From: Cenococcum geophilum 1.58
Taxonomy: Eukaryota > Ascomycota > Dothideomycetes > Gloniales > Gloniaceae
Reading direction: 5' to 3'
Assembly: GCA_001692895.1 (NCBI GenBank)
Contig: KV748194.1
Location: 1,732,746 to 1,796,745 of the forward strand
Length of the DNA stretch: 64,000 nucleotides
In this document: positions 9,646 through 20,727 of the stretch, in pieces
Layout of the letters: every line of letters starts with the position of its first letter
Numbering within the stretch: the stretch's first letter is position 1
Notes under the pieces: model-generated
What the model was told of the DNA's origin: nothing
What the model saw: the letters and a program-made list of their open reading frames with translations, nothing else
Databases searched by the model: none
Program-made: the position numbers and the translations under genes

Positions 9646-11194
9646 TCATACGAAGCACTGATTCCAATGTCCTCCGCTTCGAGCAAAAGCCATGCTGTCC
9701 ACAAAAGCGCTAAGCTTGCAGCGCCCATGCTTGTCACCGCCACAGTATTTCAGCGGAAGGATGCGGTCGTTTACAATGATGCGGACGAACTCTTCATCTT
9801 CATCAACACATGTCATTTTCTCGAAATATGCTCTGGCTGCAAAGGGAACGGTCCACGAAGCTGAGTAGCCGTTGGTATCTTTGATGTTCTCCAAGGTTGT
9901 GTTAGACAAAGGAGTTGTATCATTATAAAGCCCAAAAGCGCTGAAGATACTGGTCATGTCATTGTCGTGACTGAAATCAGCATACAGCTTCCTGCCCAAC
10001 GGGAATGTCTCCCCGTTGGAATCCAGAGTGCGGTTTGTGCAGGTGTCATCCTGTACTGGTTTGCCAGTCATACGAGAAATGAGCTCGTTGACAAAGCCCA
10101 CACCTTGAGTAGCTCCAAGTGGATTGCCGTCGGCATATCCGTAGTACTTTCCTAGCGACTGGTAATAGTCATATTGTTGCCACTCTTTCTTGCTGAAGAG
10201 GCTGCAAAATTGTGACACCTTGGCTGTGGGATGTGCCACTGTTTCAAACGGACAAAGATCCATTAGAAAGATGGTTTCTGATTGGGTAAGATTCGCCCCA
10301 ACCAACTTCTCATTGATTCGTGTTTGTATCGGCGAAATGAATATTTCTACCCAGGCATTCTGTGCAGCGCTGCCAACAATGGACGCAGGGCCTTTCTCGA
10401 ATGCAGTGCAGAGATTGTGGCTCAATGTGTTGTTCGACCCTTCATCTTCGCTAATAATGACCATATTGGACGAAGGTTTCCCGTCGTCCTTAGCTTGTGC
10501 AAAGCCCTCAAGCCACTTCTCTGCTGATTCAATGACGCGAGTTTGCCCAGACGACCGCACAAAAGGAGAATGTCGGCTCGCAAGAGGCTCATAGTATCGA
10601 TAAAATCGGATTCCGGAATTGACCATTTGCTGTTGCCCAGCAGCCGTAAGCTGATCTGCGCCCAGTGTATACTTGTAATCTTCCAGGAAGGCAAACTCGT
10701 CTGGGTAGCTATCAACGGACCGCTGTATCTTATTAATGGTGTAATTGTACCATATGGTCTTCCCCGCAGTGGGGTCGCGGCCTCCATGGCGGGAGAGTAT
10801 TTGAGCGAAAGTGACGGAGCAGCCTTTCGGAGGCTCTGGGGGAATTTCTGAAGGGACGCTGAAGTAGAGAGAGTATTGGCCCCAGAAGTGGGATATTTTA
10901 GGACTGCAGCGGTAGCCCTGGTCGATTGAGTCGCAAGGCTTAGGGATGACGACGGAGTATGTTCTTCATATAATCAACATCCAACGCGAGTATACAATAA
11001 TAAACCACTATGTCGTACCTTGAGAATTCGTAAATGATGAATATGCCTGCAGTCAGAACAATTGCCCATGCCAAGATGCTAGAACGGGGAGAGTTGTGAA
11101 TCTTCAGAGGAGACACCGGCTCCTTCTCATCCAGTGGCAACCGGGCGTATTGCTGGCGACGAGAGCCCACCATTCGGTTCCAGAGGCGAGCCAT
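9646..11194 (-). CDS. Histidine acid phosphatase, 3-phytase (PhyA)-like, membrane-anchored
   Basis: Two exons, 11019-11194 and 9646-10963, joined across a 55-bp intron (GTACGA...AAG), give 497 residues. Histidine acid phosphatases of clade 2 remove phosphate from phytate or other esters via a phospho-histidine. The active-site motif RHGGRDPT lies at 117-124 (nucleophile His118) and the proton-donor motif SHDNDM has its HD at 391-392. The C-terminus HGRCKLSAFVDSMAFARSGG is typical of PhyA, as is the cysteine pattern. Unlike secreted phytases, the N-terminus is cytosolic-looking and basic, followed by one membrane span (about 38-55, ILAWAIVLTAGIFIIYEF), so it looks like a type II membrane protein facing the secretory lumen or cell surface. 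The true substrate is unknown. It is divergent from the permease gene at 12213. Confidence 0.93.
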
Positions 11195-12212
11195 GTCTCG
11201 AGATTTTGGTGTGGAACGTGGGTGGAGTGGTTCAAGGGTTCCTACAAGGGATATTATGCCGTTATTTTCGCTGAAGGCGGTTTATCATATTGGGGTACCT
11301 GATTTGCTCCACAGTGGACCCTAAAGTGTGGCGCGTAAGGAACCCTTCCGCGGGATAGGTATCGTAGGGTAGGTGCTGCGAGGAAGCAGCAAGTGTAGAG
11401 GTTACCGGGATGGGAGATGTTAGGGCGGTTTGACGTGGCTGACAGTAGGATTGGGTGCCGACATGCGCCAAGCGCGAGAGCTTGTCGCAACGTCAATCAG
11501 GTACAGTCCTCCCTTGCTGTTCCACGAGAGTGGAAGTCTACTCTCACGTATACGCTATCCTTTCCTGGCTCTCAACGAGCTTTAGGAGGATGAGTATCGC
11601 CTGCAGATATACTCCCCTTCAGGCTACCAGCGGCGATGAAGGCACGCAAGACCACCTTCCATATCAAGACGGAGAAGCTTTTCGGATAGCATTGCGGATA
11701 ATAGGGAAGGTTTCTCCAGTGATAGTGCTCCGCTAATTGGCGGGCGACCATGCAGCCCTATCAATTCGGTAGGTAATAGTTTTCTAGAAGGTTGCCAATT
11801 TTTCACACATCTCTCTCCACCGCGATGCTTGACTCGCCAGTGCTCCAAGCCTCCTACCGAACCAGATCTCCCTAACACATGGTGTTATGCAATGGCATTA
11901 CTAGCGATAGTGACTGCTTAGGTAGAGCTTGTTTTGATGATCAAATGATTCGTCATCCTGCCGCCGGGGGAGCTTACCGGACCGAGGATGATACCGTAGC
12001 TATGACGTTCCTTAGCCGATCTTGCCTCCGCAGCTAAACAATTAAGGTCTTGGGAGTCACTCCATATAACAAGCTCAACGGACCCCTACCGGGTCTGACG
12101 GGTGTCTTTATACCCCAAATCCTCTATCTTTTAGCTATAAATACTCCCTTGATTCTCGCTCATTCACTCAATTATCGTTGTTTGATCTGTTTATTTGATC
12201 AATTCGTTAACA
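11195..12212. other. 1-kb shared upstream region of two divergent genes
   Basis: Lies between the acid phosphatase start (11194, minus) and the permease start (12213, plus). Open frames here (for example 11455-11736 and 11624-11878 antisense) show no recognisable protein. It should contain both promoters; only the TATA box of the permease is clear. Confidence 0.5.
12136..12143 (+). promoter_or_regulatory. TATA box of the permease gene
   Basis: TATAAATA sits 70 bp upstream of the ATG at 12213, followed by a C/T-rich stretch (cattcactcaattatcg) suitable for transcription start. Placement is typical for a fungal TATA promoter. Confidence 0.6.
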
Positions 12213-13903
12213 ATGGGTGAAAAATTGCAGGGCGATGCCGACGAGCTCCAGCTCGAAGCCCTCGGCCATAAGGGAGAGCTCAAACGGAATTTTTCTCCCC
12301 TTGCCATGCTTGGTCTTGCCTTTGCAATTCTCAATTCCTGGACTGCTCTTTCAGCATCGCTGTCTCTCGCTCTGCCAAGCGGCGGCTCTACAAGCGTTGT
12401 CTGGGGTCTAGTCACCGCTGGTATCTGCAACCTTTGCTTGGCCACATCTCTCGCCGAATTTCTGTCCGCCTACCCCACTGCCGGCGGTTAGTATACATCC
12501 GGTTTCCCTAGAGTTTAGATTAACAGTATATAGGCCAATATCATTGGGTCGCCGTTATTAGCTGGAAATCCTGGGTGCCTCTTCTGTCTTGGATTACAGG
12601 CTGGATTAATGTTTCAGGATGGATTGCACTGGTTGCATCCGGCGGGCTTCTTGGCTCACAGTTGATTGTTGGGGTTATTTCTCTGATGAGTCCCAATTAC
12701 TCTCCTCAGCGATGGCACCAATTCCTCATTTACATTGGCTACAACATCTTCGCCTTCGTTGTAAACGCCTTCATGAACTCGTCCCTACCATACGTCAATA
12801 AAGCTGCTATCGCCTGGTCAATCTCCGGTTTCGTTGTCATTTCAATTACAGTCCTCGCATGCGCATCGCCAAACTATTCCTCAGGCTCCTTTGTGTTCCG
12901 CCAGTTTATCAACCAAACTGGCTGGCCCGATGGCATCGCCTGGTTGCTTGGCTTGCTCCAAGGTGGGCTCGGTCTTACGGGATATGATGCTGTCGCGCAC
13001 ATGATCGAAGAGATCCCGAATGCATCCATCGAGGGACCGAAAATCATGATTTACTGCGTCGGTATTGGAATGTTCACGGGGTTTGTTTTCCTCGTCGTCC
13101 TCCTTTTCGTAGCTGGGAATGTCAACACTGTCATATCGTCACCTGCCGGACCGCTCCTACAAATATTGTATAACGCAACCGGCAGTCATGCCGGTGCAAT
13201 ATGTCTACTTATGTTTCCACTCATATGCCTCCTTTTTGCGACCACTTCTATTATGACCACTTCGTCACGCATGACCTATGCGTTTGCGCGTGATGGCGGA
13301 CTACCGGCTTCCCACTTCTTCGCCAAAATACATCCAAGGCTAGGCTTGCCACTCAACGCCCTCTACCTCACTACTGCCCTAGTTGTAATCTTTGGGTGTA
13401 TCTTCTTGGGATCTAGCAGCGCTTTTAATGCTATCATCTCAGCTTCCGTCGTCGCACTTGGTGTTTCATACGCCATTCCTATCGCCATCAACTGCCTTCA
13501 AGGGCGGAAGAAGCTCCCGCCGCGGCCCTTTGTACTGCCTAATTGGTTTTCATGGTTCGCGAACTTGCTCGGTATTGCGTATGTTATCGTGACCACCGTG
13601 CTCTTTGTCTTTCCGCCTGAACTTCCGGTTACCGGTAGTAATATGAGTGAGTTTCTACTTCCTCGCCGCTCTTATTGACGTATTCCTAACGGGAATGCTG
13701 ATGTTTCTCCAGACTACTGCATTGTAGCTTTTACTATCATCATAATTATCAGTACTGTCCAATGGTTTGTCGATGGGCGCAAAAATTTCACTGGTCCACG
13801 CGTAGGGATGGGACTAGAAGCTGTAAAGAGTCAGCAGAATGGAGACTCAGACGACACTTTTAACCCGAAGGTCGTAGAAGAGGCGACAAGGCAATCCGCA
13901 TAA
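12213..13903 (+). CDS. APC-superfamily permease (GABA/choline transporter type)
   Basis: Three exons, 12213-12486, 12534-13646 and 13713-13903, with introns of 47 bp (GTTAGT...ATATAG) and 66 bp (GTGAGT...CTCCAG), give 525 residues. Splicing restores the family sequences TAGG-QYHWVA and GSNM-NYCIVAF. The pattern is that of the fungal Uga4/Hnm1 branch of amino acid permeases: an N-terminal FSPLAMLGLAFAILNSWTAL, then GLTGYDAVAHMIEEIPNASI, TTSSRMTYAFARDGGLPAS and PPRPFVLPNW. About 12 hydrophobic segments place it in the plasma or vacuolar membrane. It takes up a small amine or amino acid (GABA, choline or similar) with protons; the exact substrate cannot be read from sequence. Intact and not RIP-affected. 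Confidence 0.95.
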
Positions 13904-14438
13904 GCGGAAGAGTAGGAAAACAAAAAGCGGTGCATAAAGAGCGTGTATATATTTCGGATATACTAGTAAGACTCTAATTCAATCAACTCCGTGCATTATG
14001 ACATTAGGCCGCTTTTACAAGGAGGGGTAAACAGGCTAGACGTTCCCCCTTATTGACCCTTATATATGACATTGTGTAGAATCTAGCCAATAGTATATTA
14101 CGCTAATGGAAAAATACACAGCCGTAAATTATAACAAAATATATATTTTAACTCTCTTATATACTTATACTTACTACCTACTATCTTATATAAAATTATT
14201 AAACGCGTTAGAATCTACTATTCTTAGCTATATTATGCTTTTTAAACTATAAATATTATATTATAAAGCTCTATAGTACCTACTACTAGAAATAACTTAA
14301 ACATCTATAAAATTACCTAGAAACGGTTTATAAGGTTACTATTATAGTAAAAGGTAATTATATAAGCCTTACTAATTATTTCTAAACTCTAAATTAGCTT
14401 TTACTTAAGCATAAGAGAACTAAGTAAAGGTTTATTAA
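13904..14438. other. 3' flank of permease, boundary to RIP-degraded DNA
   Basis: No gene seen. From about 14100 rightwards CpA/TpG become rare and TpA abundant, marking the start of the 50-kb degraded tract. Confidence 0.5.
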
Positions 14439-14520
14439 TGTGACGGCGCTAGAGCGCGTCACCTAGTTAGGGGTTCGCTTAGGACATGGCATATATATAT
14501 AGACGTGGCCTCACCACCTT
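14439..14520. repeat. Near-palindrome and possible LTR start
   Basis: TGTGACGGCGCTAGAGCGCG followed by TCACC forms a strong imperfect hairpin (14440-14462). It is followed by a TATA-like catatatatata (14488-14501) and CT-rich sequence, as at the start of an LTR. A related TGCTAGAGCGCGTTACC occurs at 15287-15303. No partner LTR could be delimited. Confidence 0.35.
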
Positions 14521-14766
14521 CTCTTGCTCCTTAGCTTAATATCTTCGTAATACAGAATTCGTTCGCTTTACCTTTGAAGTATTTATTCAAGCCTCCGTTA
14601 AGGCATTTGTTTAATAGCTCGAGCCGTTATAATTAAGCTTTTAACCTAATTATAGAAGTAGGCTAAAGTATAAGATTATTACTACTTAGCTATCTATATA
14701 AAGGCTATCTAGTAAAAGTATGAAAAGTATTACCTTAAAGCTAATAATATAAAGGCTTACTATATA

Positions 14767-15148
14767 TGGAGGTCGTTGTCATAAGTTCTTGCACCTTCCT
14801 AATTAGGAAATTAAGCGACTGCGCACGCGAAATCACGGGTGCGCAGCTATCAGCCTACCCTACGTAAATTTAGGCACGATCCCGCTATAAATGCGTAATT
14901 TTTAGCACTGCTACATAAGCTGTAATACCAGCTGCGTAAATTATAGCACTAATAAATTTTAATAAATTCTAAGTTATAATAACTACTTTAATACGATTAA
15001 TTATATAATAGCTTTAACTTAGAATTTATATAGAGTTTATAGAATTTTATATAAAAATATAAAAATACTTATTTAATAATATACTAAGAGAGTTAGTAAC
15101 TTAACTTCCTAATTAGGAAGGTGCAAGAACTTATAACAGCGACCTCCG
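14767..15148. mobile_element. 382-bp MITE with 48-bp TIRs and TA target duplication
   Basis: The ends (GGAGGTCG(T/C)TGT(C/T)ATAAG..., about 14768-14815 and 15101-15148) are inverted copies with about three C/T differences in 48, all of the RIP type. TA flanks both sides (14765-14766, 15149-15150). TA duplication and length fit a non-autonomous Tc1/mariner (pogo/Fot-like) element. The interior is non-coding and includes a GC hairpin (CTGCGCAC...GTGCGCAG, 14819-14848). Confidence 0.85.
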
Positions 15149-15399
15149 TAGCAATTATTTTTAACCTTATACTTTAAATATAGTAGTTTTATAACTAATA
15201 GATATAGTAAAGAGAAGGTAGCTTAGGTCTTAAAAGTAAAAGAGGTAGTAAGAGAGCTTAGCTTAAATAAAAAGGTAAATATAATAGTGCTAGAGCGCGT
15301 TACCTGCTAAATTCTGCCTAAGTTCTACTATATTCTGCTACCTATTATATTATCTTATATATTATCGTATACTATTTAGTACTATTTTTTACTATTAGC
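15149..15399. other. RIP-degraded spacer left of the Gypsy element
   Basis: AT-rich, no gene. It ends with TTAGC (15395-15399), the left copy of the Gypsy target duplication. Confidence 0.6.
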
Positions 15400-15769
15400 T
15401 GTCACGGAGTAAGTATAAGCGACGATAATATATAGCAAGGTAGATATTATTAAGCTATATATATAAACTGTATAAGGAGGTTAAGACGTTGTGTAAGGAA
15501 AGAAGTTAGGAAAACGGGAAGAAAGGGCATATATTGTTAACTTAGTTACTTAGTTAATATATATATAGGCAGAATAGGGTTTAGGTTATAGTCCTAGCAG
15601 AACTTAGTAGAATTTAGTAGAACTTGGCAGAATATAGTAAAATGCCGTAAATTGCCGTTAGATTGCCATTAGATTGCCGTTAAATTACTATTTCGCGGTT
15701 AGTCTTTAATTACTAAGTTAGTAGAAACAGGTAGACGTGTGTAAGGTATTATAGGGGTATCCCATAACA
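15400..15769 (-). repeat. 3' LTR of Gypsy element 1
   Basis: In element orientation (minus) it runs TGTTATGGGATACCCC...CCGTGACA, with TG/CA ends. It is 370 bp, like its partner at 58995-59364; the differences between them are nearly all C/T or G/A transitions. Confidence 0.93.
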
Positions 15770-15783
15770 GTACTCCCCCTTTA
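15770..15783 (-). promoter_or_regulatory. Polypurine tract of Gypsy element 1
   Basis: On the minus strand AAAGGGGGAGTAC directly precedes the 3' LTR. This is the expected primer site for plus-strand synthesis and fixes the orientation of the element. Confidence 0.85.
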
Positions 15784-18700
15784 AACTCGAGCTTCTGCGA
15801 GATAGGGCTATAGTAGTTCTAGGTAGAGTTTGTAAAAGTCTTTTGCGGCTTATATAAGTCCTATAAAGTTAATAGGTTTTTATAAAGACTTAATAACGCC
15901 TCTCCATTTTATATAATATATATATTAGTGTTTTTATATAATATATATATTAGTGTTTTTATATAATATATATATTAGTGTTTTTATATAATATATATAT
16001 TAGTGTTTTTATATAATATATATATTAGTGTTTATATAATATATATATTAGTGTTTTTATATAAATTATATTAGTTTTTTATATAATATATATATTAGTG
16101 TTTTATATAATATATATATTAGTGTTTTTATATAATATATATATTAGTGTTTTTATATAATATATATATTAGTGTTTTTATATAATATATATATTAGTGT
16201 TTTTATTTATTATACTTAATATCATTAATTCTTTTAATAAAGTACTCGTTTTTACTATCTACTTTAACTAGTAGGGGAGGGTCTTATATCTATTTAGGCA
16301 GGGCATCTAATACGGGGGTAGTAGGGCGGAGGACTAACGTATAAAATATAGGGTGGATTTTAACCGTATTAGGGAGCTTTAGTTAGTAGGCATAAGGAAA
16401 GATAACCTTTTTAACCTTATAAGGGCTAGCGTTCTTTTAATTAAGTTTTTTAGTAGGTTATTTTATGTTTAGATTTCTTATATCTAGCTAGATAAAATTA
16501 CTAATTTAGTAGGCTAGTACTAGGGTTTGTTTCTTATTTACTACGGCTTTATAAACAGATTAAGCCTATATTATCTTATTAGTAAGGAACTATTATAATT
16601 CCTCTATTTTCTTTATAAATTAATTTACTTCTATAACTTATAAGGCGTAATAAGCTGGGTAAGGAATATTACTAAAGGGTTTAAAACCTATTTATAGGTG
16701 CTAGCCGTAATTAGCCAGGAACGGGGAGACTTTTGTGATTTCTAAGACGGAATTATTTATAGTAAACTCAGTAAATGCGAGCCAGTTAATCCAGTTATCC
16801 TATAAATACAACATATATATCCGAATATACTATTCCATTATAGCATTTACGCGTTCCATTTAACTATCTATTTTTAGGTAATATATAGTAAACAATAGTA
16901 CTTTAATACGGAGTTAAATAGTTAGTTCTTTTTAGAATGCTAAGATAAACTAGCTACCTTTATCGGAGATAATTATTTTAGGGAGTCTATAGAGTTTCTA
17001 TATATAATTTAAAAATAGTTAGGCGACGGTAGGCGTTAATATATTAGGGCAGGCAATTAAGTGTCTTATTTTAGATAGTCTGTCTATAACTACTATAATG
17101 TTTATGCAGCCTTTACTCTTAGGAAGGTTAATAATAAAGTTAATTAAGATATCCTTCTATCTTCGGTCCGGAACAGGTAGTGGCTTTAAAAGACTATTAT
17201 ATATCTTATATAAGGCTTTAGCTTATCAGCAGGTATAGTAGCTAGAGATATACCTTTATATTATATTATACATATTCGGCTAATAATACTCCTATTAAAG
17301 TAGTTCTAGGGTCTTTTTTTAGCCTAGGTGGCCGGCAATAGGCAAATTATATACATGTTTAAGGAGTTTAAGCTTAAGCTTATTATAATTAGGGATAACT
17401 AAACGGTTTTAGTAATATAAGCGGTTTTTATAGGCTTTATATTTACTTAAAGAAATCTTTTTAGAGCGTCTAATACCATCTTATATTAGCTTAAGCGTCT
17501 TTTAGATAAACTCGTTATTTAGGTATTTATTAGCTATAATCTATTTAATTAATTAATTAGTTATTTTAAGGACATATACTATAAGATCTTTAGTAAGAGG
17601 GTTAAATAGTTTAGGGCAAAGTAGGGTCTGATTTTAGTAAGAGTGCGCTTCTTTTAAGGCTGGCGCGTCTTATAAGCATTAGGTTAGGGCATTAAGCTTT
17701 TAACCTTAGACGCCTAGGCAGTACGTAATTAAGAATTAGAAATGAGATAGATATTCTAACTAGCAGGCCTAATAATAACTTAGCTATTTTATAGTTGTAA
17801 AGTACTATAGGTTCTTATAGTCGCTAAGGACCTTAATTAAAAATCCAGCGCCTTCTAGTTTAGGTCGCCATTGTTTAAAACATCTAATAATAGCTAATAA
17901 TTCCTTATTATAGATCTCGTAGTTATATTTAGCTGGGCTTAGTTATTTTAAAAAGTATACTATAGGGTATAATACTCCATCCTCGTTATATTAAGACAGG
18001 ATGCCTTTAGTAACGTAGTTAGATAAGTCGGCTTCTATAATACTCATTTAGTTTAGGTTAAAGTATTAAAGTACGGGCATAGTAGTAAATATAACCTTTA
18101 GATAGGCAAAGGCCTTCTTATATTCCTTATTAAAGATAAAGACTTTATCCTTTTAGGTTAAAGCTATAAGGGGTAAAACTAGGGCGGAGAAGTTATTAAT
18201 AAACCGTTAGTAGAAGTTAGCAAATTCTATAAAGGCTCTTACGTCCTTAATATTCTTAAGTTCTTACCAGTTTACAATTACTTTAACTTTCTTTAGGTCT
18301 ATTTATACACTATCTATAGAAATAAGGAGTCTAAGATATAGAACTTCCATTTTATAAAACTCGCATTTATCTATATCTAATTATAGACTAGCTCCGTATA
18401 GGGCTTATAGGACAAGATTAACGTATTTCCAATATTCAGTTAGGTTATTACTATATATTAGGATATTATTAATATAAGCAGTACAAAAGATATCCAGGTA
18501 GGGGCGTAGGGTATTATTTATATAATATTAAAACGAGCTCGGAGCGTTTATAAGGCCGAAGGGTATTACTAAGTATTTAAATAGTCCATATCGGGTACGA
18601 AATGCAGTAAGCTACTCGACCCCTTTTATAATATAAAGACGGTTAAATATAGAGATAATATTAAGCTTTATGTAGTAATAAGCCTTACTTAGTTAGTTTA

Positions 18701-20411
18701 GCGTCTCTTATATTAACAGGATTGGATATTAGTTCTTAACGGTAACGGTATTAAGAGCTTAGTAGTCTACACAGAAGCGTAGACCGCCACTAGGTTTTTT
18801 AACAAAGATTACTAATACGGCTACAGGCGATAAGCTTGCTTTAATAAATCCTTTACTTAAGTTCTCATCTAAATACTTTTATAGCACTTAGAGTTTATTT
18901 TAGGACATCCTATATAAGGGTCCAAATCTAGGCTACTTTCCTTCTTTAAGTATAATCTTATAGTCGTATAGTTAGTGTTCTGGTAGCTTATCGGCTTCCT
19001 TTTATAAGAATATATCTAGGCGATAATGATGCTCTATTAATACCTTTGTGGTAGGGTTAGTGTACTTCTTTAGTGCTAAGGCCTTAATATCGGCTATCGT
19101 AACAGCGAAGATTGTATACTTAGGTTTCTTAGCAAGTTACGCTAGCAGGGTAGCTCTAATTATACAAATATCTAGGGTACTGAGCTCGCTTAGATTGTCT
19201 ATAGTTTCTTATTCGGGTTTAGGTTTAGTATTAGGTATAAAGTTAGTACTAGATTTGGGTTTAGGTTCTTTAAAAATCCTTTTTATAGTAAAATACCAGT
19301 CCTTTTAGTATTTTCGTATATAGAGCTTAAGCTTCTACTTAGCTTAGGGCCGTATAGTACTTAGTAATAACTTATAGAATTTAGTAGAGTTTTTAGATCC
19401 TTAGTAGATATTAGTGGAATTCTTAGGCATAGAGTAGGCATTAGTGGAAATCTTACGTTAGTGAAATTTAGTGGAATTCCTAGGTTAGTAGAATTTGGTA
19501 GATTTCTTAGGTATAGGGTAGACAGTTATAGAAATTTTAGACTAGTAGATTCTAGTAGATTCTTTAGATTTTAGTTTTAGGTCTAAGTAGTAAGTTATAA
19601 GGCACTTCTGCTAATAACAGGAGGCGGTAAATAGAAGCTTAAGGTTATTCTAATTAATAGTTACCTTATATAGCTTTATCTAAGGTTATTTAAAGATTAC
19701 CAAGTGACTTAGAGTAGTAATAAAAAGTTTAATTAATTCTTTATGGTTTAGGTATCGGAGTTTCAGAAATACTATATAGGTAATACAGCCTAAGATAGTG
19801 CGTTTACTATTAAATCTAAATACGTTAATATACTGGTCGACAGGGGTTAGGGTAAAACTATTATCTTATATAAAGATCTTGTTAATAAATCTTATACCAC
19901 TAGCTCCTATATTAATTAGGATTTAAGCATTAGCCTATTAACTATTCTGCTAAAGACGGCAGTTAATAGTTATACTACGGTCCTAAAAGTTAGAGTTTAT
20001 AGCATTAAATGCATTTAACGAGATTCTATAGCAAAGCCGTCCTAGAGAGCGACTTAGCTCTAGGACCTTCCTTTTAGAGGTAATTAGGGTGGGGTTTTTA
20101 TAGGACGTTAGTTGTAGCTTTATCCTTATAAATAGTGCTTACTAAATATAGGGCTGGAACTAGGTGGAAATTAGGGACGGTAATTAGAAGATTAATGCGG
20201 TAAATAGCTGCTAGTATTAGCCGTTTGTAAATTATATTTAGGTATAGGGACGGAGCAGTAGTTAGAGAGGTAAGAGCTACTTCTATATTTAAAGTAGAGG
20301 CCTAGCTTAATACGTTGTTCTTATTTAAAGAACCCTAGTAGGGTATACCCTAGGGTCCTAGTGTTAATATCTATAGCGTTAGGGTGCTTAGGCTAAGATA
20401 ATAACTTAGTA
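15784..20411 (-). pseudogene. Gypsy element 1: protease-RT-RNase H-integrase-chromodomain fossil
   Basis: Read on the minus strand with RIP stops as former Gln/Trp. Reverse transcriptase: [13 protein letters not shown] at about 18806-18764 and NTVTVKN.YP next to it. The catalytic box now reads YINNILIYS (about 18480-18450), so the family's two aspartates have become Asn. RNase H: IIEADLSNYV (about 18045). Integrase core: VVIDRLSK (17095-17070), PKIIISDKGS (16986-16957), MERVNAIME (about 16865). A chromodomain-like end YIKWRGV...FIGLIQAAKDFY (about 15890-15800) precedes the polypurine tract. The order identifies a Ty3/Gypsy chromovirus. The element is dead. Its 5' part continues at 58125-58994 beyond the inserted 37.7-kb element. 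Confidence 0.9.
15909..16204. repeat. Minisatellite, about 12 copies of a 25-bp unit
   Basis: Unit TATATAATATATATATTAGTG plus TTTT, period 23-25 bp. It lies inside Gypsy element 1 between the integrase core and the chromodomain-like end. Confidence 0.97.
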
Positions 20412-20458
20412 ACGTAGGACCCTAGGAAGCGAGACACCCCCCTAAGCGAGACACTCTT
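20412..20458 (+). repeat. Left TIR of the giant element (3' end in captain orientation)
   Basis: ACGTAGGACCCTAGGAAGCG... containing two spaced copies of GCGAGACAC around a C-run. It differs from the right TIR at two positions, both transitions. Confidence 0.95.
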
Positions 20459-20727
20459 AGCCTAACTTATAACTTTAATAACTTTAGTAATATTATTCTT
20501 AAATAAAATATAAAATATATTTATATAAACTACTATATTAGTAAAATAATACTTAGGCTAAAAAATAAAAATATTATATATTTTTTACTGCAATAAAATT
20601 ATTTTAAAAAGGCTATATATATTATACTATATTATAGTAATTTCTAAACTTAAGGTTACATATTAATATTTATATATATTAATTATATTTTTAATATATT
20701 ATAATAGTTTGTTAATTACAAATATAA
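20459..20727. other. AT-rich subterminal region, left end
   Basis: About 270 bp of almost pure A/T inside the left TIR, ending ...GTTAATTACAAATATAA. The same word AATTACAAATATAA begins the AT-rich tract at the other end (57113). Non-coding. Confidence 0.7.

Noticed and set aside
11455..11878. Overlapping open frames on both strands between the phosphatase and permease genes
   Set aside because: No family pattern, poor start context, and they fall in a promoter region.
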